A stretch of DNA of 55,717 nucleotides from Neelides folsomi (taxonomy: Eukaryota; Arthropoda; Collembola; Neelipleona; Neelidae), in NCBI GenBank assembly GCA_034687125.1, contig JAQGBZ010000391.1, positions 1 to 55,717 of the forward strand. Reading direction: 5' to 3'. Below, piece after piece: positions 46,401-55,717 of the stretch (the first letter of the stretch is position 1; each line of letters opens with the position of its first letter). A program made the position numbers and the translations under genes. Below the pieces are notes generated by a model, which was not told the origin of the DNA, ran no database searches, and worked only from the letters and a program-made list of their open reading frames with translations.

Positions 46401-48694
46401 TTATTGCAAAGTTGGGTTTCCTCTATTACACGTAGATTCGGAATTTGGGATTTATCAGTTTCATCATTGGCTGATTCACAAGTTAAAAAGTGATGAGGAA
46501 GAATTAAACTTTACCGACAGGCCTCAATGCCCAGGGCTAGGCAATGCCCAAGACCGAAATCCACTTGGATGCCTCTCGGTTTGAGGAAATTGAAAACAAA
46601 GAGTCCAGTGCCAATGGTGAGGGCTGCGACGGCGTCCGCAATTGCAAGAGAAATTGATATATAAAGCGTTGGAGACATTGGCCTCCGGCACCATCGAGCT
46701 GAGAGAGCAATGATCAAATTGACTACGGCCGCAATGAGGCAGAAGACGATCATTATCGGAACCACCACGCTGGTGATCACAGTTATCGTCGTAGATTGGC
46801 TAGTTAAACTCGAGTTTGTGTCATTGGAAGGTTGAGTTAAATTTTCCTCCTCGATGTTAGTAGAGAAATTTTGAAGGAGGAAAAGGACATTGGGATTCAG
46901 GGAGGTTTTAGGATTTGGCCAAGTGGAAGTGAAGGATTCGATTGAATAATTATGATGATTGGGAAATTGTAGTTCCGATCCGCTTAGCTTCATCTGGAAT
47001 AAGAGATAAGAATTTTGTTGAACCGATAAATTATGTTAATTATACTCTTATTTATAGAAGAACATCGTTTAATGGTTTAAAGTTGTTAATGAATTTAAGG
47101 CCAATATACATTATACATTGCATATTAAATACGACTCTGCAATATTACATTTATGTAGCATAGTATGGCAATATATGTAGTATGGCATTAGTTCGGATCG
47201 TAATAAGCTAATAATTTGGGTTTAAATTGTGCTAATAAATGTATTAACAAATTAAGGATTGCATAATGAAGAAGAACTGGAGTAAGAACTGCATAAATTA
47301 TGGAGCCTATAACCTTAAATATAAATTAGTTTTGCCAAATAGAGTTCCGTGAAATTCTTAATTAAATTTATGACTTTATTAAAATGCGAATGAGGTTTGG
47401 GGTTTATTGATTTTAGTTAAAATATGTTTATTTCAGGAATTTGAGTGCTGAGTATCTGGAAGCAAATGGGATTGTCCAACTGGAGAATTATTTGGATCCG
47501 TATTCCAAACGGCCGATGACTTATGGGGAAATTGGTTGCTTTCTGAGCCATTACAAAGTTTGGGAAAAGGTATTGGGAGTGGTTTGAAGAAATATAGAAA
47601 TAGATCTATGAACTGGATTTTGGAGCTTTGTAATTCAATTTCCTCTCCCTGTGTGTAAACAGATAGTGAGGGAAAAGGGGAGTGCATTGGTCCTCGAGGA
47701 CGACATTCGGTTTGAGCCATATTTCAAATATCAAGTGGAGAAATTGTTCGAAGACGCCGCCCGATTGAACCTCGACTGGGACCTCATGTGAGAATTCCTT
47801 TTATATTCCTCCAGAGACGTCTCGCATATCAATTCCAATAAAACGAATAGTTGGGGAATCATAAAAGATGGCAAGGTTCAATTTATGATTATTATATCCC
47901 TACATAGATATTATTTTCCTTCATAGATATTTGGGACGAAAGCGGTCGGCCAATGCTGAGGAACCTTTTGTTCAAGGGTCAAAGCTCATCGTCCATGTCG
48001 ATTATTCTTATTGGACATTGGGTTATGTCATTACAGCTCGTGGAGCAAAGAAGTTGATGGATGCGGAGCCGCTTAAGAAAATCCTCCCTGTTGATGAGTA
48101 TCTTCCCATCATGTTCAACAAACATATCAAGTGAGTTTGTCAATTTTCTCCTTTTTTATCTCTCGCATACTTTTCCCCTTTCTTACCAAGGGAGTCTCTT
48201 GATATTTCGCATTTTTCTCATATTTCTCCCAAACCATCTCCTTGCTTTTTCATTTAACCTCAAAAATTCCGGGCTGCTTAACGCGCACTATTAAACTCAA
48301 CGTGTGGAATGATGACAGTTATTAGGCTCGGTATTAAACTTGATGGATGAGACGCTTCGCGGTTCATTTTTAAGCTTATGGACGCTTTTTTGCAAATTTA
48401 TCCATATGTGGCTTTCGGTTCGTTTATTCGTTTCCTATGGGTCTACCAAGCTCTAAATTCTCTGGATCTGCTTATAAGGGTAATGGAAGGAGAATCGGAG
48501 AAACTAATGTCGTTTGACTCTTTTGAAGTGACGAGTGGAGCGCGGCATTTCCAGTCCGGAACTTGAAGGCATTTTCAGCCGAACCGCTCCTCATGTATCC
48601 GACTCACTATACCGGAGAACCCGGCTACATTTCTGACACAGAGGCTTCCTCTCAAATACGATCGTCCAATTGTAGTGCCAAAGAGGAACTCTAG
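40450..48694 (+). CDS. COLGALT1: Procollagen galactosyltransferase (GT25), 595 aa
   Basis: Nine phase-consistent exons: 40450-40727, 40838-41078, 41278-41384, 41562-41899, 42382-42577, 47437-47569, 47663-47787, 47927-48130 and 48529-48694. The enzyme adds galactose to hydroxylysine of collagens in the ER. Evidence: signal peptide (LLILVLLSITTSLCAASA), WMRSDHNED, FLDADALI (DxD metal site at about 176-178), NFWGGMKDYY, CFSVPMVHSAVLFNLR, then the second GT25 domain with VYLINLKRRSDR, GEIGCFLSHYKVW, LEDDIRFE (about 442-448), SYWTLGYVI and LLMYPTHYTGEPGY. It ends KEEL, an ER-retention signal like the family's RDEL/KDEL. Length is close to the vertebrate proteins (about 620). Intron 5 (4.9 kb) contains a whole gene on the other strand. 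Paralogue number cannot be assigned with certainty. Confidence 0.95.
42936..46993 (-). CDS. Orphan rhodopsin-class GPCR nested in COLGALT intron 5, 464 aa
   Basis: Six exons, all in phase: 46993-46515, 46094-45737, 43877-43740, 43532-43425, 43329-43235 and 43152-42936. Extracellular N-terminus with several N-glycosylation sequons (NYS, NFS, NLT, NDT, NSS). Seven helices follow: TM1 with the conserved Asn (AAVVNLIIAL), TM2 SLAIADAVAAL, TM3 ending LAVNHWIGIARPLHY, TM4 LIILSWIFPF, TM5 FFAPLILMIFIYLHIY, TM6 FGTFIIGWMP, TM7 HCCADPIIYAA. The Cys pair linking TM3 to loop 2 is present (GHC, QLC). Unusual: DRY is replaced by NHW (177-179) and NPxxY by DPIIY (349-353). The third intracellular loop is short. 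The C-tail is Ser/Thr-rich, about 100 residues. Ligand unknown. Confidence 0.88.
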
Positions 48695-48966
48695 ATCCTT
48701 ATATATTATTCTTAATATTTATAAAGACTCAAGTAGTTGATTCTCAATGCAATATTTTGATATGCCATACATATATGTATTGTATTATTTAAAGTATAAC
48801 GTATGTAAGTAACTTATGTTATCAAGCTCATACAGATATGTATATCTGTAGCTGATATTGGCTTATATTTTTCTCGGCTTTTTTCGCTTGGGGAAAAATT
48901 TCAGTTCTGCTCTGTTTGGACTTTGGACTCCCAAAGCTCATTATTACGGGTGTCTTTTTTCATATT

Positions 48967-49289
48967 TGAGGCATTCCAAGCCTAATGTAAAATGAATTTT
49001 CGCATTCCGCCCCGTTTCTTATATCTTGCGCTCATTTTATCATAATGACCCTATAAGACAATTTAGTAATTGTCCATGATAATGCGCGTGAATGAGGTCA
49101 CTCTAAAAACATATACATATACTCATTATTCGTATTTTTGCAAGGGGAACATTTTGTCTCCTGTAGTATACCACCTTATTCCCTCAGCGTTTCGAGATAC
49201 GAGGAAATCGTGTGCATTTGGATAGGACGAAAAGTGTCGGTTTGGGGTATATGCGAAAATTCATTTTACATTAGGCTTGGAATGCCTCA
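48967..49289. mobile_element. Hairpin element with perfect 39-bp inverted ends
   Basis: 48967-49005 (TGAGGCATTCCAAGCC...) is exactly repeated in inverted form at 49251-49289 (...GGCTTGGAATGCCTCA), with 245 bases between. No ORF and no obvious target duplication at these borders. The outer GAGGCATTCCA resembles GAGGCGTTCCA in the end of the element at 15628. Probably a MITE; the family is unassigned. Confidence 0.75.
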
Positions 49290-49856
49290 TCTACTTTACC
49301 CGGGGTTTTCTTCCTTTTGATTTTATTGTCGAGGTTTGTGAAATTTTTGAGTATTTGGAATTGAAGTATATTGTATTTTATAATACCTTTCAAGTAGGAG
49401 GATTTTCATTTTTATGAGAAATCGAATCTTTCCACTCCCATTATTAATTATCGGCTTGGGAATATGATTATGATTCTGAAAATCCCAAAATCGGAATTAA
49501 TTGTCTTATCGAAATCAGAATCAGAGTGCGTTTTCCTGAGTAACACTGCACAAAAATATCCGTTCTGTCTTATCAAATTTAATTATTAGAAATCAGATTC
49601 TGATTTTCATTTTCTCTGCACAATATTTTCAGACTCCGGCGAGTTCTCAAGCACTCCGAAAAAGTTTTAAAGCGCTTTAATTAAGTAGTTAATCAATTAA
49701 AATTGTCCCGTTTTCGATTCCACATTGTTCTTAAACTAACTAACAACGTTTCTGAAAGGTAAGAATTTTAATAATTAAAGTTTAAATTTATTAAATCTTT
49801 GATTTAAAAATATACCTTTTGTGGAATAAAATGATAAAGTTAATCAATTTTAAAGG

Positions 49857-50482
49857 ATGAATTTCATCGAAACGGGCTCAGAAGACGAGGATCGAGTGGA
49901 ATTGAGAAGACCGAAAGTTTTCAGACAAATAATCAATTTCCAATTTGTCGGAGCCGAATTTTTGATGCTATTCCGAGTCACCACTGTTGAAGCTGAACAA
50001 ATTATTGGAACGATTGGTAGATTTTTGATTTTCGACAGTGGAAGAAACAACCCTCTCTCGTCGCGCCAACAATTGATGGTGACATTGTATTGGTATGGAT
50101 GCGGATCGCAAAACCATTTGGTTTCGGACGTCCACGGTCTAAGCAAACCAAAGGTCCATCGAATCGTGCGAAGGGCCACGGACATTATCGTCGAGAATTT
50201 GTTTCAACAAGTAGTGCGATTTCCGGAGAATTCCGAACAAATGAAAATAGATTTTATGAGGCAGGGAGGATTTCCAAGCGTTTGTGGAGTCATCGATGGA
50301 AGTTTGTTCCAAATTCAAGTCCCAAGAGGAGAGGGAGAAGGGGATTTCGTGGATAGGCACATCAACCACTCGATCAATGCATGCTTGATGAAGAGGATTT
50401 GAAAAATGAAGTCGATCAAATTAACTTTGACGATACGACTGCAAATGAACGACTCGACCAATTACTTGAATTTTTTCATTAA
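49857..50482 (+). pseudogene. Harbinger-type DDE transposase, internally deleted
   Basis: The first 170 residues match the N-terminal half of PIF/Harbinger nucleases: a helix-turn-helix-like part with LSKPKVHRIVRRATD, the linker VVRFPENSEQ, the first catalytic Asp in GVIDGSLFQIQVP, and the HSIN motif near the end. The frame then stops at 50400. A different frame resumes at once with LDEEDLKNEVDQ and ends ANERLDQLLEFFH, a plausible original C-terminus. The middle, which should carry the second Asp and the Glu, is missing. The junction (about 50375-50390) shows no GT-AG, so this is a deletion rather than an intron. The product cannot be catalytic. Confidence 0.85.
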
Positions 50483-50905
50483 TTATTGTAATATCTTTTA
50501 AATACCATTTTGTTAACTTATTTAAACAATTTAACTTATTAAACATTGTCAGTTGTAGTTAATTATGAATTATTGTTATATTTTTCAAAAAAAATCAGTT
50601 TTTGCATTTTTAAGAATGAAGGAGTAAAATTTTCATGTTTTTTGTGCCTTCGGTAGTTCTAAGAACGATCTCGATATGCCGCATCGATTGCCACTAGGCC
50701 CGTGACTGTAGGTCACTTTTTAACCAAAAACCGTTTATAAGCTTAAGCATTATGAGATAGGAATTTCAACACTATAATGTGTAATTTAAGTTTTTAAATG
50801 ATTTCATTAAAAACTAATTATAGCAAACGAATTTAAAAATTCATTTATATAACTGTTAGACAATTAAACAATTACATTGGCAGTTCAATATTAACATTAA
50901 ATATA

Positions 50906-51585
50906 TTATGTGTAAATTGCGAGTGACAGATGACATTGCAAGTTTTTCTTTGCTTCCAACTCATAGAGGACGATCTTTTCCTTTGCTAAAGTGACCTCAA
51001 ACAACTCCACTGTCAATTTTAATTTCTTCATCCGTAAGTTTTCGTCTTCCGCATCGCGAGAATATTGGCTCGAACTTGAATTTTTCCTTGAAGTACTAAA
51101 TGAATTGGACGGTGTCGAAACAATTGGGTCTTCCTTGTTCGACAGGACAAACTTTTCTCGGTTTCTAATTGAGAGCTTCATTCGAGTAACTGGTTTTCGG
51201 CTCTCATCGATGGGTAATCTGTCGACAATGTACGAGTCAACACCAATAATCTCAATGATCTTGAGATCAGTTTCGTCCATATCGTTTTCAATGCTTCCCT
51301 CAATGTCAGTTTTTTTGCCGATCTCTTTTACTCTAAAATAGAAAATAATAATTGATTGAAATTTAACAAAAAATAACTCACCAAAGTAGTGCGCTTCCAT
51401 CCTGACGACTTCCTATCCTGCCATTCTTGGCCTCCAAAGACTTCCAATGACTGACCGATAGTCAAGACTTCTTTCCAAGCCTTCTCCCGATCAGAACTGA
51501 GAACGTCGTTGTTGAGCGGCCCGAAAAGAGTATAGCGTCTGGCTAGAATAGCCTCAAGAATCACCATTTTCTTTTTCTCCAACAT
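50906..51585 (-). pseudogene. Myb/SANT-like second protein of the Harbinger element (possibly broken)
   Basis: Exon-like parts 51585 to about 51376 and about 51338 to 50906. The first encodes EAILARRYTLFGPLNN, AWKEVLTIGQSL and SSGWKRTTL, the tri-helix layout of Myb/SANT-like proteins that accompany Harbinger transposases and carry them to the nucleus and DNA. The second is acidic, then basic with a terminal helix (RMKKLKLTVELFEVTLAKEK), typical of the dimerising C-terminus of these proteins. The obvious donor TTG|GTGAGT and acceptor TTTTAG do not join the two frames in phase, so either a different splice site is used or the gene is damaged. Confidence 0.65.
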
Positions 51586-51929
51586 CTACATTAAACAAAT
51601 GATTTTGAAATAATGAAATTCATTTTTTAGATAATTTATACAAATACTAAATTTAATAAGTCTTTTTGATTACCTTTATTCCACAATTGTCGTTTTATTA
51701 AGCGTTGATGTTCTTAAATGGACTGACAAGGTTAATTAATGAGAGTTGAAAGGAAAAAGTTTTAAAGTTGAATATATTTTAAAATGTAATTTAAAGTTTC
51801 CGCGTTGGAGATTCTTGCGCAACTTGAACTTTTACCGAGTTGCGCACTTTTTTGATAAGACAGAACGATTTCGGATTCCGATTTCTACGGAAATCCTATT
51901 TCAGAATCATAATCATATAATCCTTTCTT

Positions 51930-53279
51930 TGACTTGAAAATCAACCTGATTTCAAGGGCTTCATTTATTTTTAACTGTGTGATTTCTGTTTTTAAATTTA
52001 TTATTCCATTAATTGTGCCAGATTACTAAACGTGCCATTATTCCCAAGTTCATACTCAAGTCAGCTGATCTAGTTTGTCGTTACCGGTACTAATATTTCC
52101 ATGTTTTTGGTTAAATGAACTTTTTCTTAATGGATGAAGAACGCTTTTTGATGTTTTCAAGTTGTTTAAAAGGCTTGTATTATGAATATCAGGAAAATGG
52201 CATCATTTTCGAACATTTGGGGAAAACAAAAAGGGGAAATATTTTTTCCCCATTTTTTCTCTATACCTCATTTCTAATGATATGACTGTCGTGTGCCATA
52301 ATGCTTATTTGAAAAACATTTTTCAAAATAGCTTACGATGAAATATAATACTCATTGCAAATAATATAGTGCCTAATACTTTTACCATTTGTTTGCTATT
52401 TCTCCAAGGTTGAAATAATAAATTTAGATATTAAATGAGCTTAAAAGGTCTAGAATTTTGACTGACTGAAAAATCGATGAATAGAACAATAATTTGATAA
52501 TTTAATAAAATATTTTAATAATGTTATTCAATTATTTACAAATATTCATAATTTCATTTATAATATTATGAGCATAATCATTCATTATAAAATAATTAAC
52601 GCTATATTGTAATTAAAATAATGTACCTACATATTATTTACAAGCAATACCATACGTAAGTACAGAGTGGGTCTAAATTCGCCTCAGATTTTTTTAATCC
52701 TTGGTTTCTGAATGTCTGAAGCGACTTTAGACCCACCCTGTATATGGTATGTATTCTGTTACTCATTGTCAATTTAAACATCTAAATATGTAATTAGTCT
52801 AATTAGGGAAAGAAATGTGGCATGCGATAAATAAACATGGTTTGGCAGGTTGGTAAGTTTTGGTTCAAGTTAAAGGAAAATCTGGTTAGGAAATGAATTA
52901 ATTTTTAATGGATTCGTGTGAAATTAATTAGGCCATTTAATTAAATCAATTGAAATGAGGTTTTGCCTTGTTTTTAACTTTTCTTAAATTCTCCTCCAAA
53001 TTTCCCCCCTTTTGGAAAAAGATGCATATGAGAGAAAATTTCCTCTCTTGTAGTTTTGAAAGTTGAGGAAAGTCGATTAGAGTAATGAAATTCTTTTGTT
53101 GACTCTTGTGAAACTAAACGGAGATGGAAACTCTTTTAAATATTCTAAATTGCTTTTTGAAGTAAATTTCACTTTCTCCGGAAAAGGGATTCCTTTTATT
53201 TGTAATGGGCAGCCATTAAGAGGTTCAATGTCTTATTTGATGGACATATTCTCCGCCGCCGACCGGCTTAAGAAGACTA
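51930..53279. other. Intergenic, AT-rich, with one mini-element
   Basis: Apart from the 78-bp element at 52663-52740 I see nothing I can support. A frame at 53096-53383 runs across the border of the next element and is not considered a gene. Confidence 0.5.
52663..52740. mobile_element. 78-bp TA-flanked mini inverted-repeat element
   Basis: The left end CAGAGTGGGTCTAAATTCGC and the right end GCGACTTTAGACCCACCCTG are imperfect inverted repeats that occupy half the element. TA lies on both sides (52661-52662 and 52741-52742). The CAGRGTG tip next to TA matches the 15628 element and mariner-type ends. The whole sequence is little more than two tips and a loop. Confidence 0.8.
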
Positions 53280-53284
53280 AGAAG

Positions 53285-54289
53285 CAAACTTGGGCCAAAT
53301 TGAGTCCGATCGGGTATTACCCTAGTCGGAACTCGGGTATCGGACGGTCCCGTCCAAGACCGTCCGGTTCCGATCGAATTTAAATTTTCAGCTACCCTGA
53401 CCGTCCGAGTTCCTATCGCATTTAATTTTTTACTACCATAGCCGTCCGGGTTCCGATCGATTTAGGGTTTTCTTCGACCCTGACCGTCCGAGTTCCGATC
53501 TCATATGGTTTTTCCTCTACCCTGACCGCCCGGATTCCGATCGATTTGGATTTTACAGCTACTCTAACCGTCCGGGTTTCGATTAAAATGGCACTACCCG
53601 TTTCATCAGTTTCATCAGCCCCCAAATGATTAAGAGTTTTGAAAACATCACCGAACTAGTTCGGTTAATGGAACACAGATAATTTGCAAACTTCCAAAAG
53701 TTCTGGCCCAGTTGTATTATTACAAATCGGTCTTTGCTATAAAAGTATATTTTATTTATTTTATATGTTTTATTATATTCCAATAAATTCTTTATTTTAT
53801 AAATTATAAATATTTCACTATTTTAAGGATTAGCAACTGTCAAAACGTCTCATTATACAGATTTGAAGCTCTCTTTGTTAATCAATTTAATAATTATGAG
53901 AGACGAAATGTTCAGAGTCCTCTCTGAATTCTCGGAGCGATTTTAGACCCTCGTCAAAAACTTTCCACTTTCAAATATATTAAAATTTATATTATTTAAT
54001 TTTAATTAAAACAATCTAGATTGTTTTAATTATATAAATTTATTCTTCAAATTAATATCAAATTTAGTTTTTAAATGACCCTGACCGTCCGAGTTCCGAT
54101 CGCATTCAGTTTTTCCTTTACCCTGACCGTCCGGGTTTCGATCGAATATGGTTTTTAAACTACCCTGACCGTCCGGGTTCCGATCGAATTTGGTATTTCA
54201 ACTACCCTGACCGTCCGAGTTCCGATCCATTTGATCAATCAACTACCCGCGACCCAACCGCCCGACGGTCGGTCTTTGGCCCAAGTTTG
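53285..54289. mobile_element. 1-kb element with short TIRs and internal ~60-bp GC-rich repeats
   Basis: The ends are CAAACTTGGGCCAAA and its inverted copy TTTGGCCCAAGTTTG. A 5-bp direct repeat AGAAG flanks the pair (53280-53284 and 54290-54294). Between them are two blocks (about 53370-53585 and 54076-54245) of a roughly 60-base tandem unit containing CTACCCTGACCGTCCG then AGTTCCGATCG. They are separated by about 490 bases of AT-rich sequence. Subterminal inverted pieces (GACGGTC/GACCGTC) lie next to both ends. No transposase. The family is not recognised. Confidence 0.75.
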
Positions 54290-54294
54290 AGAAG

Positions 54295-55717
54295 TGAATA
54301 AACATTTTCTCGGCTCATTGGGATTTATGACTCAATTGGAATGTCTTTTTACAAGCCAAATGAAGACACCAAGATCGTTTCTTTATTTATTTATGAAACT
54401 AATCCACTGGAAATTCCATAAACTCCCATTATTCTCATTTTTACTACACAATTGATCCCAACCGTTGAAAATCTCTTTTGATGTAAATCTTCTCTTATTT
54501 ATTATATAACATAAATTGTGAAAAGCAAACAGACCTTGCAAACACATGCAAAAATCATTCTTGAAGAATGTAAGTTATAAAAAATAGAAAAGGGTTGATA
54601 CACCGTGTGGAATCTTCTTGGGTTTATCTGATTAAATAATGTAAAAATGTCAGTTAAACTTTGTTCAACTTTGAACAAAGTAATATAAAAGGAAGGTCTC
54701 TTGGTGAGAATTGAGGATTGATAAGAAGAAGTCTCTATAAAGTATGGTCAGTATATTTGTTTTTTGGATAGACTCCAACACTTTCAGTTTCCTCTGTTGG
54801 ACATGATGAGTTTCTTTTTTGAGTGAGGTGTAATTCAGGAATGAAAGAGTTAAATCCGACTGTTGAATGCAATCATGGAAAAGACTTTTCATTACGCGTT
54901 TAACTACGAACGGATTGTGTAGTTTGGTTGAATTATATGTAACAACCTCGGGCTTGTATACCTTGATTCACGATATGTATCCTATACCTAGTAGTATACA
55001 GTATATGTACATGTATTTGTATTTGTAAATGGATAGTATGGATTTTATAAGGAGGTACATGTATGATATAAGTAATGATACATAGCTGGTTGTAGAGGAA
55101 ATCCAAATGATGGTCGAAATAGGAGAAAGAGCGTATCTTCTTTCAATGAGAATGGGAGAGTTAACTCGACTGTTTATTTTAGCCGGGGAGCATAAAAGAG
55201 GAAGTAAATGTGGAAGGAAAGGAAAAAGGACCACTTTTACTGCTCAACACTAAAGTCGAGACAAAGGGGATCATTCCGAGAAAACAAATGGAATCCTTTA
55301 TCTTTTTTATTTCTACTTCTTCATTTGTCTTCATCATGTAAAGGATTAACACGTGTCTATAATGCTCACTTTTATCCTTATATTACAGACATTTAAATCT
55401 TTCATAATTAGTCTTATGAATTATCATTTATTTATTTTTTAAATAAACCTTTCACATTTGAGAAGATTCTGGAAAAGTAAGTATAATATGATTGATCAAA
55501 AGGAAGATTTTTATAATTTCATTTCAATTTATTATTTTATTATTGATTTTCTAATAAAATAAGTTTTTTTAGAAAGTGTATGGTTTTATGTGTTTAGTTT
55601 AGCTTAGTACACTTGTAACATATTTAAAGAATATAGACATTAGAGAGGTTCCTTTTTCAGGATTGTAGGAAATCTGATTGTAAAACGGATTGTAGAGCCG
55701 GTAATGACGTCATTTCA
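54295..55717. other. AT-rich region to the window edge
   Basis: No exon with matching splice sites or homology could be supported. A short frame near 55287 (MESFIFFIS...) followed by GTAAAG could be a first exon with a signal peptide, but there is no downstream exon in the window to confirm it. Confidence 0.4.

Larger units (their letters stand above)
49462..51919. mobile_element. Decayed PIF/Harbinger DNA transposon, about 2.5 kb
   Basis: Ends are inverted and degenerate: ATATGATTATGATTCTGAAA on the left (49462) and TTTCAGAATCATAATCATAT on the right (to 51919). Further in, both share AAATCGGAAT and TGTCTTATC blocks in inverted order. No clean 3-bp target duplication could be found. Inside are the two genes of a Harbinger element in convergent orientation: a DDE transposase remnant (49857-50482, +) and a Myb/SANT-like DNA-binding gene (50906-51585, -). 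Confidence 0.75.

Noticed and set aside
53096..53383. 95-codon plus-strand frame
   Set aside because: It crosses the left border of the TIR element at 53285 and its second half is repeat sequence.
53370..54245. Possible CRISPR-like array
   Set aside because: The repeats are about 60-bp tandem units without unique spacers, in a eukaryotic genome, and lie inside a TIR element.
55287..55340. Short signal-peptide-like frame followed by GTAAAG
   Set aside because: Could be a first exon, but no downstream exon is visible before the window ends.

Overview
This is a eukaryotic, animal nuclear genome window. Genes are split by many short AT-rich GT-AG introns, intergenic DNA is very AT-rich, and the gene set is metazoan: glucosidase II alpha, procollagen galactosyltransferase, RNPS1, taxilin, a tetraspanin, an SLC22-type transporter and a rhodopsin-class GPCR. 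A small arthropod is the best guess; a springtail-like genome is possible, but I cannot prove the lineage from sequence alone. Gene models were built by hand by joining exons whose reading phases match at every GT-AG junction, except where stated.

Layout, left to right. 1-470 is a degenerate palindromic repeat, followed by an intronless ORF of unknown family (611-1282, -). An SLC22-like transporter spans 4511-7133 (+). A 471-bp MITE (7706-8176) precedes a secreted Gly/Tyr/Asn-rich protein (9411-10690, -) and a small single-pass membrane protein with a PPxY motif (12783-13681, -). A TA-flanked element (15628-16183) is followed by a Kelch propeller gene (16378-18312, -), an unrecognised coiled-coil/acidic protein (18863-20637, -) and taxilin (22169-24271, -).

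Taxilin is head-to-head with the 17-exon glucosidase II alpha gene (24893-30325, +), whose intron 12 carries a second copy of the 7706 MITE. Next is a large protein with an MGC (myristoyl/palmitoyl-type) N-terminus (30964-35050, +), with a 401-bp near-perfect palindrome in its first intron. A tetraspanin (35877-37501, -) and RNPS1 (38116-39861, -) follow. RNPS1's start codon appears to be split by an intron. RNPS1 is divergent from procollagen galactosyltransferase (40450-48694, +), whose 4.9-kb intron 5 hosts a complete six-exon GPCR gene on the opposite strand (42936-46993).

The right end is mobile-element territory: a 323-bp hairpin element (48967-49289), a decayed PIF/Harbinger transposon with a deleted DDE transposase and a Myb/SANT-like second gene (49462-51919), a 78-bp TA-flanked mini-element (52663-52740), and a 1-kb element with terminal inverted repeats filled with about 60-bp GC-rich repeats (53285-54289).

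Several genes share a secretory-pathway theme: glucosidase II trims N-glycans in the ER, and the galactosyltransferase glycosylates collagen in the ER (C-terminal KEEL). The genes are otherwise independent single-gene units, as is normal for an animal genome. I found no tRNA, rRNA, CRISPR array or prokaryotic-style operon.
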